A stretch of DNA of 64,000 nucleotides from positions 1,950,100-2,014,099 of the forward strand of contig QXEO01001027.1 of the NCBI GenBank assembly GCA_007115705.1, in the 5' to 3' direction. Made by a program: the position numbers and the translations under genes. The DNA is from Dactylis glomerata. Taxonomy: Eukaryota > Streptophyta > Magnoliopsida > Poales > Poaceae. The notes below the pieces were generated by a model, which worked only from the letters and a program-made list of their open reading frames with translations, was not told the DNA's origin and made no database searches. Positions 22,557 through 34,899 of this stretch are shown here, piece by piece. Position 1 is the first letter of the stretch, and every line of letters starts with the position of its first letter.

Positions 22557-23700
22557 ACTCAATCTTTTTTCCCAATTGCTAAAAAGTGCTTGGATGCCCC
22601 GTGTCAATCTGCGCACTCGCCTTGTGGCCGTTGGATGCGCTCATCCCGCTCTGCCGCCGTCTTCCCCACGCGACTGCGCGCCGCTTCCAATTCCCAGCCG
22701 CTGCTCCGGTGCCGGCCATGCCGCTCCACACCCCGACGTGACCTCCCGCTCCTGCACAAGCCCCTGGTCAGCACGACCTCCCGCCGTAGCACGCGGCTCT
22801 CCCGGGCCTCGAGCTCGGCCTACATCACACGGGCCTCGGCTCGCCCCGGCCATGAGCTCGGCCCGGCTGGACTAACTAGACGAGAGGAAGGGGATGATTT
22901 GGTCTGGGATGGCTCTGCCCCTGCTCTTAATGGTACTCCTACTTGTTCTTTGCCTTTGATGATTGCTACAGTAGCAATCCCCACAATCAGAGGTAACCTT
23001 GGCTGGAATTGCAGAACCATTGATCGCGGTCTTATGCACACTCGAGACTTTCACACAAATAGATAAGAGAGATCTTTGAGAGATTAAAGGTAGTACTACT
23101 AATTTGCACTGATTTGTAGAATGTGAAAGAAAGTTGGGGTAATTTTGATTGACAGTTGATCTGCTACGATACGGCGTCCGGTTCTTATCGGGCTGCACTC
23201 AGTTTGCATCGTTGCTGAGCGATAATACAGGTTGTTGTGTTGGCGTGCTGCTTCGGAGCACGTCCTCTACCTGTTTGATGAAACGCCTCACCCAAGTGGC
23301 ATGTGGTGCCCGTCACTGTCATAACTCATAAGTGTCAAACATAGTAGCATCAGACTATGGAGTTCTCACATTTTGTACCTTCTCGTGCGTATGATCAATC
23401 CAGCATTGGTCTTAGGTTTAACCGGTGTGTTAGTAATTTGGTACTACTGAACTAGGATTGGGAGGATTCAGTTGGTGCTGTGAGATTGCAGCTCCAGTGT
23501 CAGCTGAAAGTATTGGACTGGTTCTTCTGAATTTCATCATTCACCTGTGTGAATTTGTGTTACCGTGCGAGGTTCTGAATGTATGGAGCACTTGGAAATC
23601 TGTGCTCAGTTTGATAATCAAGTCCCGTCTATGGAATAAAAATATAGAAATACAATGCATATCTTGTTCTTGGACCTTTGTTCTTGGAATAAAAATATAG
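22557..23700 (+). other. GC-rich gene-like stretch, unrecognised
   Basis: 22590-23066 is open for 158 aa on plus and GC-rich to about 22880, Arg/Ser/Pro-rich, with no domain I can name. The sequence after it (to about 23700) has the texture of a UTR or decayed gene. It could be the remains of a short gene or of a transposon-carried fragment. A coding function is not supported. Confidence 0.2.
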
Positions 23701-25120
23701 AAATAGAGGGTATGCAACTGAGCACATATGTGAAGAAATAATTCGTTGTCTTCGTGGCACTCATCGTCCGAAGATATAACTCTAGCACGATCAACGCAGA
23801 TGTTGCTTCATGCCGCAACTTGGTTTTTGAGGTAGACAACTTAGCAGCAATGAAAATATAACTTAGTAGCAAACAATGCGCAAATTAAGAGCATTAGACA
23901 ACTTAGAGACAAAATGTGAATGTATATGTTCCATTTGCAACTATATATTGGACAATGGATGCAAGTTATACAACTTAAGCATAGTTAGAATACAACTTAT
24001 TGATATTGGCATTCAACTTAGCACTAACGGGCATACAACTTAGCATATAGTGGGTATGCAACTTAATTAGCACATGTGTGAAGCACCAATTTAGCAAATG
24101 TATATGAACAATTTATTGTGTTTAAAGTACACCTAATCTCATCTCTAGAATCAATATACCGCCGGAAAACTACAATTGGGCACATGAGTGAAGAAACAAT
24201 GTGTTATCTTCAAAGCACTCACCTTTCAAAGATATAACTCCACCACAATCCACGTGGATGTGGCTAATGCAGCAACTTGTATTTTGAGGTAGACAACTTA
24301 GTAGCAATCAAAATACAACCTCCTATCAAACACTGTGCAACTTTGGTGCACTGGTATGCAACTTCACAAAAACACTACGCTATCAACAATGATAAGAGCC
24401 AACTTAGTACTATTGGTATTCAACTTAGACACAATGATAGGCAATGTCACAATGATGACGCACAACTTCACCATAATGGTACTAGCCAACTCGGCACTAG
24501 TGATGCTCAATTTATGCAATTAAACCCTATAGTAGTAGGGGTATGCAACTTTGCAATGTGGGTTTGCAGCTTAGCATATAAGTGAAACAAAATTTTCTAT
24601 GTGCAAACACGACTTGGCACACCTAGCTGTTACATTTCTTATAATAAGTTGCTCTTCTATGGTGTTTTAATTTCATCTATACCCCAACCAAGTTGCATTT
24701 TGGTGCACCCGTTTCTACCATATCGTGTAGAGGTAAGCTGTGAGCAACTTAACACTTGGGGTGCATAACTTCGCACTTGAGGGTTATGCAACTTAGCAAC
24801 AACAGATATATACTTAACTTTACCACTAGTAAGATATACAACTTATCACTAGTAAGATATACAACCTAACACTAGTGGGTATACAACTTAGCAATAATGG
24901 ATATACAACTTAACACTAATGGGTATAGAACTCCATGCCGGCGTGAATTTTGCCGTCATCGCATCGTTGCCCTGAAAATGTCTCTAGAATTCATTGTAGT
25001 CAAACACTATTCCCCATCCGACTCGTCTGAGAGCAGCCGTGGAGGACGGACACAACGAACTTGTGTTTTAGCAGGTGGGATAGTACTATTTAGATGTCTC
25101 AGTACTCTGTTGCGTCTTCA
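23700..25120. repeat. Array of degenerate 'caacttagca' repeats, left arm
   Basis: Dozens of diverged copies of a unit of about 20-24 bp resembling 'atacaacttagcactagtggg'. Within it a longer unit is duplicated: about 23717-23862 and 24180-24320 share an aligned block (gcacatatgtgaagaaa, then ttgaggtagacaacttag). The right arm (25250-25843, 27409-27530) carries the reverse complement, so the whole is a large foldback structure. Transposon class not identified. Confidence 0.6.
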
Positions 25121-25249
25121 CGATTCACGTCTAAGTCGCATGCCATTTTTCATGAAGTTGTGTGTCATTGTCATGAAGTTGCACGTCATCGCCGTGAAAT
25201 TGCAGCCCACTACGCCTAAATTGCCACCACTGCAAGTAATTTGTCTAGC

Positions 25250-25843
25250 ACAACTTTTATGAAGTAGTACACTAGTGTCTTGAAGTTGTCTACAACAAAG
25301 GTATCCAAATGTTTCATCACACATGTGCTAAGTTGTATTTTCATCGTGGTACTATTGGTTCCATTGCGTACAGTAAATTGTTTTCTCACAAATTACCCAA
25401 GTCATGTTTGTAGAGAGTAATAGTTGCCTCACATATGTGCTAAGTTGGATATCCATAATTTGCTAAGTTGTATTCACCTATTGCTAAGTTGCATATTCTA
25501 TCTGTGAAGTTGCCTAGATGTACACCAGATCAACAGTAACTATAGCCTGGACCAAATGCAAATTAGTGAGGGTATAGTTGCAACTAAAAGCATGACAAGA
25601 AACAAGTTCTTTTATCCCAAGTTGCATCCATTACCAGCTGTCGAAACAAGCAAAGTTGTTGCTTCACACATGTGATGAGTTGCATTTCCACTATTTGCTA
25701 AGTTGTATACCCATTATTTGTTAAGTTTTAAACTCACTATTGTTAAGTTGTATACCTACTAGTGCTAAGTTGCATATCCACTATTGCTAAGTTGTATACC
25801 CGGTAATGTTTAGTTGCATACCAAATATTATTAAGTTGTGTAC
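25250..25843. repeat. Array of 'tgctaagttg' repeats, right arm
   Basis: Reverse-complement units (tgctaagttgtatacccac and variants), especially dense at 25430-25843. The array is interrupted by a solo LTR and resumes at 27409 (acccactagggctaacttgtatcc). Confidence 0.6.
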
Positions 25844-27408
25844 TGATGTCTACGCACTTCTATTCTTGTAGACACTTGTTGGGCCTCCAAGTGCAGAGGT
25901 TTGTAGAACAGCAGCAAGTTTCCCTTAAGTGGATCACCCAAGGTTTATCGAACTCAGGGAGGTTAGAGGTCAAAGCTATCCCTCTCAAACAACCCTGCAA
26001 TTACGATACAGAAAGTCTCTTGTGTCCCCAACACACCCAATACACTTGTCAGATGTATAGGTGCACTAGTTCGGCGAAGAGATAGTGAAATACAAGTAGT
26101 AGTGATGATTATAAGTAGTAACTGTGATATGAAATAAATATCGCTGCGAGCAAACATGTAACAAAACAGCAAGTAAACGGTGTGCAATGCTTGGAAACAA
26201 GGCCTAGGGATCATACTTTCACTAGTGGACACACTCCCAACAATATAACATGATTGAACAAATAAACAACTTCTCTCCACTATGGTACTCTGAATTACTC
26301 TCCTATTGAATAACACTAATCATTGTGTGGCTACAGAAGCACCCCTTAAAGTTCATCAAGTACTTGACAAACACCACTCATAGAGACATCCAAATCAGAT
26401 CACAATTCAAGATAGATATCATTGCAACTTAGACCAAGTACTAACACGGTGCACACACTGTCAACATTACACCATGAAAGGAGGAATAAATCACTTCAAT
26501 ACTATCATAGCAATAATTACTCTCATAATCCACAAGAGATCACGATCATAGCCTAAACCAAGTACCACCATGATGCACGCACTGTCACCGTTACACCATG
26601 GCAGGAGGAATAGATTACTTTAATAACACCACTAGAGTACACTATAACAATTAAGCATAGGAGTAGCATAATATCTGAATAATAACATCTACTTGTTCAA
26701 CATGATACAAAGCTCACGATCACATAAAGATCACATCATGGGAGAGAGAGGTGAACCACATAGCTACCGGTAGAGCCCTCAGCCCCGGGGATGAACTACT
26801 CCCTCCTCATCATAGGAGACAGCAAGGTTGATGGAGATGGCGGTGAGGTCGATGGAGACGGCGGAGACGGCGATGGAGACCGATGGAGATGGCTCCGGGG
26901 ACACTTCCCCGTCCCGGCAGGGTGCCGGAACAGAGACTTCTGTCCCCCGAAATTCGTCGGTGATGGCGGCGGAGCTGCGGAACTCTTTCTGGAAAATTTC
27001 CGAATCCCTTAGGGTTTTCCGTCCCGAGGCTTTATATAGGCGAAGGGGCGATGTCAGAGGGCTGCCAGGGCCTCCTCACACAGGGGCGGCGCGGCCAGGG
27101 CCTGGGCCGCGCCAGCCCTGTGTGAGGGAGGCCTGTGGCCCCTCTCCTTCCTCTCTTCGGATGTCTGGATGCTCCCGGGAAAAATAAGACTTCTGGCTTT
27201 TGTTTCGTCCAATTTCGAGAATATTTCCTGTGTATCACTTCTGAAACACAAAAACAGCAGAAAACAGGAAACTGGCACTGTGGCACTTGTTAATAGGTTA
27301 GTTCCGGAAAATGCATAAAAGTGCCACTAAGTGTAACGAAACAATAGGCAAATGGTGTAAAAACAAGCATGGAACATCAAAAATTATAGATACGTTGGAG
27401 ACGTATCA
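25844..27408 (-). mobile_element. Solo LTR of a Gypsy element
   Basis: 1565 bp starting TGATGTCTACGC and ending GACGTATCA on the plus strand, flanked by a perfect 5-bp duplication TGTAC (25839-25843, 27409-27413), with no internal domain next to it. By analogy with the pol-bearing Gypsy element its transcription sense is minus. A TATA box (CTATATAAAG on minus, about 27030-27040) fits that. This is the expected product of recombination between two LTRs. It is related to the LTRs near 62530-63540. Confidence 0.9.
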
Positions 27409-27530
27409 TGTACCCACTAGGGCTAACTTGTATCCATTGTCTATCATAGTTGTAGATGGAACATATACCGTTACATCTTTATCGCTTTCCATTTTGGTCC
27501 TCCAACTATATTGCATTTATTTATAAGCAC

Positions 27531-28762
27531 ATGTATTTTTTTCTCGTATGTTGTCTTGCGCTATAGCATAGTTGCCTGAGTGACGTATCGCGATGTCCTC
27601 TTCAACTCGCTCGATTCACGCATGCCGCCAAAGTATGGCTAGACGGTTTGCCCTACATCCCGCCCTCCACTTCATCCTCGAGCTTTGTTCATGACAAGTG
27701 ATGAGAAAAGTGGATGCAAATAAATCATATACCTGCTGCAATTTAAATTAATGTGTATAAGCGACTTGATTCATGCGACAAGCAATTTATCATATGTCGT
27801 AGAAGCTACGATCGACCGGGATAAAAAGGGCCTGCCTGGTGGTCAATTTTTATGGCATGGGGTGTTAGGTCGTACACGCAGTCTTAGTGGAAGGACTTTG
27901 AACTACAACATCCAATGGTGGCTATCGGGAGGAGGCTAAAAGGCAGCGTTCATCTATTCCCTAAAAAATGGAGCGTTCATCTTTACTAAAAAAGGCAGCG
28001 TTCATCTAAGCCAGCGCTCAGTAAAGTACATGCAGTTGTGTGTAAATTCGTAAAAGTTGAAGGAGTAAACTAAAAATAATGAAGGGATAAGGTTCTCTTC
28101 TTTCTCCTGAATGGTTCACAACGAAACCTCATGGCCTTAGCGCCGCCTTTTTCAGAGCTCGATGCAGCGATACCACCTGCGCCTCCCATCCTATCGGCGA
28201 GCCTCGAATCCCGTCCAACCAGCGATCCTCTCCCGACATCCAGCAACTCCCTCGCCCCTCCTCTCGATCCAAATCCTCCACAACAGCTCACCACCGAGCT
28301 CTACTTCCCGGCCGACTGCCCGAAGGCCACTTTCTCACACATGGCCGCCGCCCTCTAGCTCCGGTGCTGGGGGGTCACTGTGGACAGCTATGGCCTCCCG
28401 GCGTGGTGCGCTTGACCGCCGGCATATGGCTCTCTAGTGCTCCTTGCAGGCCTTCTCCCGGTTCCGTCACCTGAGGAACGGGGGTGGGAGGAGACCGCCA
28501 GCATCGGCTGGAGTAGAAGACGGCAGCGGCCACGTTCTGGAAGGACAGGCTCACCGAGAAGAAGAGAAGATGTTGCTGTCGCGGCGGGCCAATACGCATG
28601 CTCGTTCGACCCTCCGAGTGCTTAACTGGACTCATCGGCACCCGAGTGCTTAACTAGACTAATCCGCACCCGAGTGCTCACATGGACTAATCGGCACCGA
28701 GTGCTCCCTACTCCCTAGCCACGTCCATCTTTTTTTGAGTGAAGAAAATAGCTTTTAACTTA
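27531..28762. other. Intergenic, with a GC-rich unrecognised ORF region
   Basis: 28131-28358 (plus, 75 aa, Pro/Ser-rich) and 28437-28653 look like pieces of one decayed GC-rich coding stretch separated by stops. I cannot name a family. The rest shows no gene. The short phrase 'cggcacccgagtgcttaac' recurs about three times at 28620-28710. Confidence 0.3.
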
Positions 28763-28764
28763 TA

Positions 28765-28922
28765 CTCCCTCCGTTTCAAAATATAAGATATTTTAGCTTT
28801 GTGAAGCAAATGTACGTAGACATCTTTTAGTGTGTAGGTTCACTCGAATATACACACTAAAAGGTGTCGAGATACATTTGCTTCACAAACCTAAAACATC
28901 TTATATTTTGAAACGGAGGGAG
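28765..28922. mobile_element. Stowaway MITE
   Basis: 158 bp, CTCCCTCCGTTTC terminal inverted repeats, TA duplications at 28763-28764 and 28923-28924. It lies 90 bp from the Helitron end, in what was upstream DNA of TFIIB-like copy 2. A related MITE occupies a similar place upstream of copy 3 (49743-49943). Confidence 0.92.
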
Positions 28923-29025
28923 TATATGTCTAAAGAGTAAACGTGCACTTGTTGAGTGTTTCTATTTATAAGCGAACATAGAGCAGTTGAAACAAAGGAG
29001 CCCATCTCATCACTAGTAAAAATGC

Positions 29026-29040
29026 ACGTGCCACGCACGT
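29026..29040 (-). other. Helitron 3' terminal hairpin
   Basis: Perfect 6-bp stem (ACGTGC / GCACGT) with a 3-nt loop, followed on the minus strand after about 9 nt by CTAG at 29016-29013. In Helitrons this structure marks the end of rolling-circle transfer. Confidence 0.85.
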
Positions 29041-29332
29041 ATTATAATTTATAACAAAAAAATTGTAATCTTTTTTTAAGTAATTAGAAATTTTTATTAT
29101 CACTTCACGTATGTCTTTTTCATGTCCAACAACCTGCAACACACACACACACATATCTCCACACACAAAAAATTATGATCATATGAATATATATATGTCC
29201 ACTAATATAAAAAGACACATAACCAGATATTTAAACAATCGCGTCGACTCAAACATCTAATAGTGACTGTATATATGTATGTATGTATTATACTTAGTTA
29301 CAAAATTGGTAAAAAAAAAGTAAGCAACATTA

Positions 29333-32300
29333 TCAATAGTATTTCATGAAGGTCCACCTATTTATACGATCTATAAGGCTTCGTATAATGGGTGGGATAT
29401 TGCTTAAAGCTTCATTCTCTTCATATTTGAGAATATGTACCAGAAACCGCTTCCTTAATTCAAGACCATCCTACATATGAATTATACAACATTGTTATGA
29501 AAAAAGTCATGTGCAACGTGTATATAAATTGACATGGTGAAGTACTCACCCTAGGTACCGGATAAAATAGCGCTCCATCATACCATGAATGCATAAAATT
29601 GAAAACCAAATAACCTGACAGAGCCCTGCAATCACGAAATGTTATATTGTGCAATGAATAAATTAGTAAGATTGTAATGTCTTGACAAGATTCATACACG
29701 TCCGCGTCTGTTGGAACAATGGGAACTCTGCATCCCCATTTGTAGATGTCATCCTTCGATTCAGGATGTGCTACTTGGAACGCAAGGTTAAAAGTTTTGC
29801 CCACGGCTTTAAGTATATTCTTCCCCAAATCACGTGCCGGAAGCGGGTCCAAAACAGAGATAACTTTCTTTTTTTGATCGAAAACGAACAATTGAAATAG
29901 CCCAACAATATCCCAAGGCAATAAAATCTACAACGAAACATTTAGAAATGCATGAGTCATTAAGACCTACTAAATAACTCTTAGAAACATAGTATTAAAT
30001 AAAATCTTACCATATCGCATTCTGAGATATGATACTCATTGCTATTAGGCCAGCTATGAAACAACTGGGCCAACCTTGTAATGTCCAGATTTTCACGGTG
30101 ACTTGGATCTCGTGCATAGTTGGACATCAACTAAAAATAAATAAGAAAACATTAGTATATGAGTCAGATAAGTTCATTTTTATTATAAAATGTAATATGT
30201 GATTATAGAAACCTACACAGTAGTTCAGATCCATGTAATGAATCGGAATTTCTCTAGCAAGCTGGATTACATCGCAAGCAAGTATCCGAACAGCCATATT
30301 AAAGCAACTAACATCCATATTTTCATCCATCTTCAATATATTCTTTAAATGTCTCAAAGTTAGACTAATAGGATAAGGATTTGAACTTCTCACCCATTCA
30401 GTCCTGTAAATCAAAATCGTGGCAATTACAATGACGATAGAGTAATTTATTAGAATACGAAATGAACTTGGAAAAAAATATGGCTTACTCGAGTGAATGG
30501 GCATCATCAACCATGCTGATGTATAAGCAAAGTTCATCCACCAAATCCTTGCCCATAGGTTTAGCAGATGGTGATGGAAGCAATGATTGGGAGATGATCC
30601 CATTTTTCGATGATGTGTTTGATGTTTTGGTCTTTTTAGGGAGTCTGGCTATAATTTCACATTCCGTGGGATCATCTATGTCATCTTCATCATCTCCCAA
30701 GTCTCGATTTCTTATATTATCATCATTTAGTTCTGAGTCCACTAAAATGACAGCTAATTTTTCTCTAAAATGTGTCATATCAATCTATGAAGTAGTAACC
30801 AGAGTTAGTTCTTAAATCATAAAATAATGTGCAGTAGTACCGTAGATATTTATACCTGTTCCGGAGTGTCGGATAAAGTATCTCCCGTGAAGTACTCCAT
30901 GAAGTTTAACATCCACAGACCACAAGACGACCTGCATGATTTAAGAAAAATTACAATATTAATTTGATAAATAAAAATTACAATTATATAGTTGTAAATA
31001 AATATCATCTCGCAATAAAAACAATAACATGCAAAATTCTCCAATATTGAATATAGTTGTACCCGTCCGTCTGCAGTCTTCTCTTAACACACTCCTCCCT
31101 TTGCCATGATGTGACGTTTACATCCTTCCACTTATCAAATTTTAGTTCCATGTGACGTGATGCAATTTTGAGTACATTTTCCAGTCCTTGTAGCTGTTGC
31201 ATGAATAGATGAAAGTATTAACATCATAAGGAAAAATTAAATTAAATTTTGTTATCAAAAGATGAGGCAGTGGGACTAATAACAAACCATATCATTGAGG
31301 TCTTTGCAGTTTATTACTTTGCCTTGCGAGTCGAGCACTTGGATACAGTGTTTTCTGGCATTTACAACTGCTAAGATCCAATGGACGTTTCCTAGGTTTA
31401 CTGGAATGAAAACCTAGAAAAAAGGGATATTTGTTAGTTTAGGTCCCATATATCGATAAACAATCATACTCGACTGCACTCATAGTAATATGTATGAAAT
31501 TGAGACTAACCATATCATGTTCCAAATAAGTGATGACTCTTTTTAATACCCATGGTGGTACGTCGTCCCCTAGACAGCTGCCGGTCATCTTAGAGAGGCA
31601 TGCGGTCTCTAAGAAGACACTTCCACCTGACCTCACATGGAGATGCTCCTTAGCACTTATGCAATATATGTATGCGTTTATGATCTACAATTTCAAACGC
31701 ATACATTGGTTATATAGAAGATAATAGATACTCATTATAAATAACTTCTTGTCATAAAGCTATGTATACTTACTTCATCACCAAGAAATTCTCCATGAGT
31801 TAAAAGAGTTAGTAACTGGGGCCTGGTTAGATATGCATCCTCAATGCTCACTAAATTTCTTTTATCATTTGGTTCATTTCGTATTTTTGCAATCACGGAC
31901 CGATCATCGTCAGTGCATACATAATCTATCACGGTGGAAGCAAAACATATATTAATAATGGGGAAAATAAATGTAGCAAAAGCATGAAAAGGAAGGATTT
32001 GGTCAGTACCTTCTGGAGCCACCACGTAGTCGTGTGCCTTCTTAGGCTTGTTATGCCGACGCGTTTGTTTCATGGGCATTGTCAGCTTGTCTTCTGTAGT
32101 TTCAGGCTCTTTCGTGCCAGACATCTGTACTAATTCCTCATGTTGAGCTGCTTTTTTGTAGGTTATTAGTACTTTCTGAGAACAACACAACTAACAAGTT
32201 TGTCAGTATATAGAATTATAATAAATATTGGGAAATATAAAAGGAAAAGAAAACTCACATTAGTTGGTGCAGAATCTGTAGGCTCTTTTCCTTTTGTATT

Positions 32301-32456
32301 TTCTGCTTCATTGTTCTCAGTTTTCATATTTTCTTTGGTTACCCCCTCTTCAGTTTTCATATTTTCTTGACTGTCTGTCGTGACTTCTTGTTCTAGTTCA
32401 TTATCAGGTTTGGTAGCTGGCAATGTTATTTTTTGATCCTTGATTCCCTTGTCCAT
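29333..32456 (-). CDS. ULP1-like cysteine protease (C48) gene inside the Helitron
   Basis: Thirteen exons by GT/AG sites and frame: 32456-32259, 32175-32010, 31925-31774, 31684-31511, 31413-31288, 31193-31063, 30931-30856, 30784-30489, 30403-30217, 30130-30011, 29927-29698, 29625-29550, 29470-29333. They join to 2070 nt, 689 aa, without a stop. Domain one has H241 (NVHWILAVVN), D258 (IQVLDS), Q313 (RLQTDG) and C319 (SSCGLWMLNF). The H-D (17) and Q-C (6) distances equal those of yeast Ulp1. This family cleaves SUMO or related ubiquitin-like modifiers. After an acidic linker a second domain follows (about 490-689) with D569 but Leu at the His place and Ser622 at the Cys place, so probably inactive. 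The N-terminus (1-130) is charged and likely disordered. A non-coding 5' exon may end at 33076. Exon 11's donor (GTATGA) is the least certain junction. Confidence 0.75.
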
Positions 32457-33075
32457 GTTTTCCTGTAAACCCAGTGCTCTTACTTTTAATTATTCTATAA
32501 TAAGTGTGCACGTGCGATGAATATAACAAATTTAATAAAAAATGTGTACTAAAAAACAATTAATTAGTAGATGCTTTACAAGGAGGAAACTATAGGCAAA
32601 GCCAAAAGCAGAGCAATCAGGGTGCCAACTTATGCATGTAAGAAACTTCAATCAATTGCATCTAAAGTAAACCACTGTGAAAGTAGTTCATTTATAATAT
32701 CAGGATCAACAACTATATTATTACTGCAAAGAAAATATTTTCTCTGTTTTTAAGTATCGCAACATCATGGTACCCTTTCCTAAAAAAAACATCATGGTAC
32801 CCTGCTAGCGTCACGGAGGTATTATAGTGATCAGAAGTGAGTAGTACCAATTACATACTGTACTGTTTTTATGTGACAATGATGCCTCACCGCCGGGAAT
32901 CACAGCAACACATGACCGAGGATTGATAGGCAGGATATGGGCAAGGGAAAGTTTAGTTTTGTATGTCTAATTTTAGAGCACCAAAGGCAAGCTCAGTCAA
33001 AGATAGCTGCATAAAAAAGGCAATAGCAAATCCGTACATGTATGTTATCGGCTATAAAATAGAATCGATTTGTAC

Positions 33076-33330
33076 CTTGTAGTCACAGATCATTTGTCAT
33101 GTAATGGCCTGAAATTGTGAGGCTGCGGCGGCCCGTGTGGTCGTTGGGGGCTGGCTCGTCGGGCTTCCGGCGGCAGCAGCGTGGATCGTCGGCGTCGGGT
33201 CGTGGTGCGCGTCGCCGGCGCGGTGGGCTAGCTCTTGAGCGGAAACGATGGAACAGAGGCCACAAATCTTCTAGCGATGTATTAGGAAACGGACTGCGGG
33301 ATTAGTGGCGATCGTGCCCCTGATTATTTA
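33076..33330 (-). promoter_or_regulatory. GC-rich putative promoter and 5' UTR exon of the ULP1-like gene
   Basis: A GC-rich block (about 33115-33260) in otherwise AT-rich DNA. Its minus-strand end carries a good donor (ACAAG|GTACAA at 33076), and a matching acceptor (TTTACAG|GAAAACATGG) lies at 32463, just before the ATG. Open frames here stop before the donor, so it is probably untranslated. Confidence 0.35.
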
Positions 33331-33802
33331 CCTGGCCGTTGTGTTGTGCTCATGAGTACGGGACTGTAGGTTTTACGGCCCGCGGAAAAACCAACGATGG
33401 ATAATTTTTGCAGTGTATACTACCATGGATAATATTTGCTCAGAAAATAAAAAAAATTGCTAAGAAAATATAGTGCATACTCGGAAACATAATATGTCAC
33501 CTACCAGCAAACATGGCTGGGCGGTGTGCACGCTTGTATGTGGTTTTAAAGCTAGATGAGGTCGTTTGGATCTTCAGCACATGCTTTCTATGTCAGTGTA
33601 CATTATGAATTTATGCTATAATTTTGCCAGTGTTGATCTTTTCGATTTTTTTGCATCGGTGACTGTGAGAGATTAAATACAAACATTGCGGATACATAAT
33701 AAAATTTAAAATTTAAACATATTGTTTTATTTCAACGAAATCACTCAAAGTCCAATCTAAAAAAAAAGTCAAGTGACGAATATTTATTCCGGACAAATGT
33801 GC

Positions 33803-34674
33803 CTAATCAACATCTTCCATGTTGTTAGCTTCATCCGAGGAGTGGTGGGGTGTAGAATTCGTCAGATAATTGAAGATGGTCTTCACCGAAGAAGATTGGG
33901 CAGGCTCGTTGGCCGGCTTCTGAGAATCCCTTCTTAGAAGAACAACATTTTTTACTGCTTCAAGAAAAGCGGAGTCATTATTTATTGCCCGTTCGCGCAC
34001 ACCTACGACATAAAAAAACATGTCAATTTTAGTACATTTAGTCATTGATAGCAGTAAAACACTAATAAAAACTCTCCTCACCTTCAAGCATGGCAAACTG
34101 CTGACAGACTATCGTGTGATGAAAATTTATTGTTGTTGCTGACGTACATACAAGACTTCCTGTTTATCAAAAGATCAATTAAGTAAAAATCAATTTGATA
34201 TAGAACTTTTTATAGTTCATACTTACTCGAGGCTTGGTCAACCTCCATAGAGGTTGCCCTGATGTACGAAGAATGCCTTTCTCCAAACAGTAGCTCTTCT
34301 CGGTGGCGCAGAGCCAGTTCTTCTATAACTCTGAGAAACACAATATGATCTGCTGAATCTACCACTGCTACTTCCCTCATGCCTAGAGGGAAGTATGTCT
34401 CGTGCTCAAGAGGGCTGACATACATAATTACACCGGCAATGTCTACAATTGATAGAATATATTATTATAGCAAAACATAAAGTTGAAACCGTTTAATATA
34501 ATGTACTCTTGTATCAATATTTTTTTTCTCCAAGAATACCAGTGGTTGATCCATTCGGTAAGTTGAAAACATCATGCGGATCCATATCTGTTGATGCAAT
34601 ATAATGCATATACAATTAGCTAAGAAATCAATTGTACCTATGTCTATTACATGAATGTCACTAAACTGGAACAA
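33803..34674 (-). CDS. RPA1-like OB-fold protein gene in the Helitron, 5' end incomplete
   Basis: Exons: 34638 up to at least 34674, 34587-34540, 34442-34227, 34159-34082, 34002-33803; the joins keep frame. The product reads FQFSDIHVIDIDMDPHDVF..., then an OB-fold-like region (DIAGVIMYVSPLEHETYFPLGMREVAVVD split over two exons; HIVFLRVIEELALRHREELL; SLVCTSATTINFH) and a hydrophilic acidic tail ending MEDVD. The pattern resembles DNA-binding domain B of plant RPA70 and the RPA-like genes carried by plant Helitrons, which bind single-stranded DNA. No N-terminal domain or CCCH zinc finger was found. The upstream exon was not resolved, because 34690-34900 shows only a donor-like GTAAGC. It may be truncated. 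Confidence 0.55.
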
Positions 34675-34899
34675 CCTTATGAAAGAACTGATGTCAGTGT
34701 GTAGCTTACCTGCCGGCCTTAGCTATAGATTGCACGGTAGTTTCCTTTCCTGGGGCAACCTCACCTTTTCTTCTTCTTTCTCCTCCTCTCAGCAGCCTCA
34801 CCTTTTCTTCTTGTACTATATCTCTTGCCTTACACAGCACTCTTAAATAGACACATATAGAGGCATGCGCAGGAACTAATCCAGGCATGCACACCACGC

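Noticed and set aside
23149..23700. Possible small genes (60-80 aa)
   Set aside because: No domain, no splice-consistent extension and no codon signature.
29741..29927. Treating exon 11 of the ULP1-like gene as a separate single-exon gene
   Set aside because: It has an acceptor at its start and joins in frame with the exons on both sides.
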